A stretch of DNA of 8,241 nt, taken from the NCBI GenBank assembly GCA_023300255.1, contig JALZWC010000350.1, positions 1 to 8,241 on the forward strand, read 5' to 3'. Position numbers and translations under genes: made by a program. This DNA is from Saprospiraceae bacterium. GTDB taxonomy: Bacteria; Bacteroidota; Bacteroidia; Chitinophagales; Saprospiraceae. Below the pieces are notes generated by a model that saw nothing but the letters and a program-made list of their open reading frames with translations, was not told the origin of the DNA and made no database searches. Position 1 is the stretch's first letter; each line of letters opens with the position of its first letter. Shown here one piece after another: positions 7,425 to 8,241 of this stretch.

Positions 7425-7608
7425 ATCACTCTGAGGTTTTAAAATTTTTAATGTTTATATATTCGGGAATATTTTTCTATTCCTATTAGTATTCTATATT
7501 CAAAAGTGTCTATTATCAAAGCTCTGTACCCTGTCACCTTCTTAATATCTTGTTAAAAAAAAACGGATAGACATTCCACTACAAATTAGCCTTAATACAT
7601 TGGTAATG

Positions 7609-7625
7609 TTTACTTAACAAGTAAA
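7609..7625. repeat. Small perfect hairpin TTTACTT-AAC-AAGTAAA
   Basis: Seven-base arms pair perfectly around a three-base loop, about 185 nt upstream of the ATG at 7424. It has no run of T after it on the minus strand, so it is not an obvious terminator. It could be a protein-binding palindrome or a leader RNA hairpin, or chance in AT-rich DNA. Confidence 0.35.
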
Positions 7626-7632
7626 TCAAAAA

Positions 7633-7646
7633 CCATATTTATATGG
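7633..7646. repeat. Short palindrome CCATAT-TT-ATATGG
   Basis: Six-base perfect arms with a two-base centre, only seven bases from the previous hairpin. It might be an operator for a dimeric regulator of the giant gene. AT-rich DNA yields such short palindromes often, so support is weak. Confidence 0.25.
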
Positions 7647-7966
7647 AAATATTTATAGTAATGGTAGTATTTGCTTTGTGAATATTAAGCAAATGATTAT
7701 ACAAACTCGATGTACATAAAGCTAAAGACAAATATGCTGTACAAACGTAATCTATATGTTATACACACTAAGAACTAGCGGTATATCTCCATGAAAAATT
7801 GGACTTGAAAGTAATGGATGAAGTGTAGGGAGCAAATGGACAGAATAGAATTTTGTATGGATTAACGTATTCCCTTAAAAGTGTTTTTAGCTGGAATAGG
7901 TGTACCCATAAAATAGTTTTTAAATGATTAGTCGCCTAGAAAATTTATTATTTTGACAATTTTTAC

Positions 7967-8039
7967 AAATGTAGCTTAGACCTCTGGTCTGAGTAGCCTT
8001 AACGCACACTTACTCAGACCAGAGGTCTAAGCTACATTT
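7967..8039. repeat. Perfect 29-bp inverted repeat with 15-nt loop (REP- or MITE-like, or bidirectional terminator)
   Basis: The left arm (7967-7995) and right arm (8011-8039) are exact reverse complements over all 29 bases; the loop is 7996-8010. Each arm is itself nearly palindromic: CTTAGACC-TCT-GGTCTGAG in the left arm pairs over eight positions with one T-G wobble. The element can therefore fold as one long hairpin or as two short ones. The T runs after either arm are short and broken, so it is an imperfect fit to a simple terminator. A dispersed intergenic repeat mobilised by a transposase is equally plausible. The perfection of the arms implies recent origin, conversion or selection. 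Confidence 0.75.
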
Positions 8040-8136
8040 TGCAATGCACACAGCCTTTACGCCAATAGACACAACTTTTTTAGACTTGACAACTGCTAAA
8101 AGTCGAATATCAATATAAACAAGCTATAACCTGAGG
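8040..8136. other. Non-coding stretch between the inverted repeat and the right-hand patch
   Basis: No supported gene. The only ATG-initiated frame is 24 codons (8044-8118, plus strand) and shows no family resemblance or start signal. A weak inverted repeat GACTT...AAGTC (8083-8087 and 8100-8104) is present. Confidence 0.4.
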
Positions 8137-8141
8137 TTATA
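8125..8141. repeat. 17-bp palindrome TATAACCT-G-AGGTTATA
   Basis: Eight-base arms around a single central base, perfect. On the plus strand it is followed by ATTT, too short for a convincing terminator. It could be an operator. Its right half, CTGAGGTT, occurs again at 7431-7438, just upstream of the giant gene's ATG, which may be chance. Confidence 0.4.
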
Positions 8142-8241
8142 ATTTAGGCAAAGAGTAAGAATAAATTAGCCATTTTAACCTGCCCAGCAAGCCCGTCCGC
8201 TTTGCGGTCTGTCTAAAGCCAGATAGATTCACTTGCTCTGC
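8137..8241 (-). other. Possible 3' tail of an upstream minus-strand frame (weak)
   Basis: Reading leftward from the edge, one minus-strand frame is open for 34 codons and stops at TAA 8139-8137, inside the 17-bp palindrome. The visible peptide contains SGFRQTAKRTGLLGRLK and ends SLPKL. I do not recognise a family. The patch at about 8181-8220 is richer in G and C than its surroundings and includes CCGC-TTT-GCGG, which would also suit a dispersed non-coding repeat. A chance opening of this length is common, so this is recorded only as a possibility. Confidence 0.2.

Larger units (their letters stand above)
7425..7966. other. AT-rich non-coding leader upstream of the giant gene
   Basis: About 540 nt hold no open frame longer than a few codons with gene-like features, on either strand. 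The stretch is visibly richer in A and T than the gene. I looked on the minus strand for the Bacteroidota promoter pattern (TTG, then TAnnTTTG about 20 nt later) close to the start and found no exact match; the nearest -7-like string is TAATTTG within 7582-7588, without a well-placed TTG. A long untranslated leader or a distant promoter is possible. Two small hairpins lie in it and are listed separately. Confidence 0.5.

Noticed and set aside
7643..7681. 12-codon hydrophobic plus-strand frame in the leader
   Set aside because: Too short to support, and it overlaps the AT-rich palindromes.
7966..7973. TACATTTG on the minus strand, an exact match to the Bacteroidota -7 pattern
   Set aside because: It is part of the inverted-repeat arm, lies about 540 nt from the ATG, and has no TTG at the proper distance upstream.
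7967..8039. Calling the 29-bp inverted repeat a definite intrinsic terminator
   Set aside because: The T runs beyond the arms are short and interrupted on both strands, and no gene end is seen directly next to it. It is left as an undetermined repeat.
8044..8118. 24-codon plus-strand frame just after the inverted repeat
   Set aside because: Very short, with no start signal and no recognisable similarity; a chance frame is more likely.
8086..8119. TTGACA (8086-8091) followed by TATAAA-like boxes as a sigma-70 promoter
   Set aside because: The best -10-like strings are poor or at the wrong spacing (16 nt to TATCAA, 22 nt to TATAAA), no gene follows on the plus strand, and Bacteroidota main promoters use a different pattern.

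Overview
The window is dominated by one gene. A single reading frame on the minus strand opens with an ATG at 7424 and runs without a stop to the left edge, giving 2,474 complete codons and still no C-terminus. It encodes a very large secreted protein: a signal peptide, a cysteine-rich N-terminal region of about 174 residues, and at least 28 complete tandem modules of about 79 residues with a 29th cut by the edge. Each module carries four cysteines and an R-T/K-W...DACG signature, as in the HYR-like (four-cysteine) beta-sandwich modules of extracellular proteins of Bacteroidota. AT-rich DNA, the absence of a Shine-Dalgarno site and this architecture suggest a Bacteroidota member, perhaps a Saprospiraceae-like marine or filamentous form. 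That placement is inference; there is no rRNA or housekeeping gene to confirm it.

Layout, read in the direction of the gene (right to left). 8040-8241 is non-coding or the tail of an unseen minus-strand frame, with a short palindrome at 8125-8141. 7967-8039 is a perfect 29-bp inverted repeat around a 15-nt loop. 7425-7966 is AT-rich non-coding leader with two small hairpins. 7287-7424 is the signal peptide and 6765-7286 the Cys-rich N-terminal region. 1-6764 is the repeat array.

The array has internal order. Module R1 is degenerate. R2-R16 follow an A-B-C scheme (A = the YLEWRDNG type), with a four-module block duplicated in tandem (R7-R10 and R11-R14, 951 nt each). R17-R19 are more divergent. 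R20-R22 and R23-R25 are a closely matching tandem duplication of three modules (714 nt each), and R26 starts as a third, diverged copy. Within the duplicated trimers only the second and third cysteines are lost, never the first or fourth.

The protein is most likely a cell-surface or released adhesin or fibre exported through Sec and then probably the type IX system. The sorting domain expected for that route would lie beyond the left edge. No other gene, tRNA, rRNA or CRISPR array is supported.
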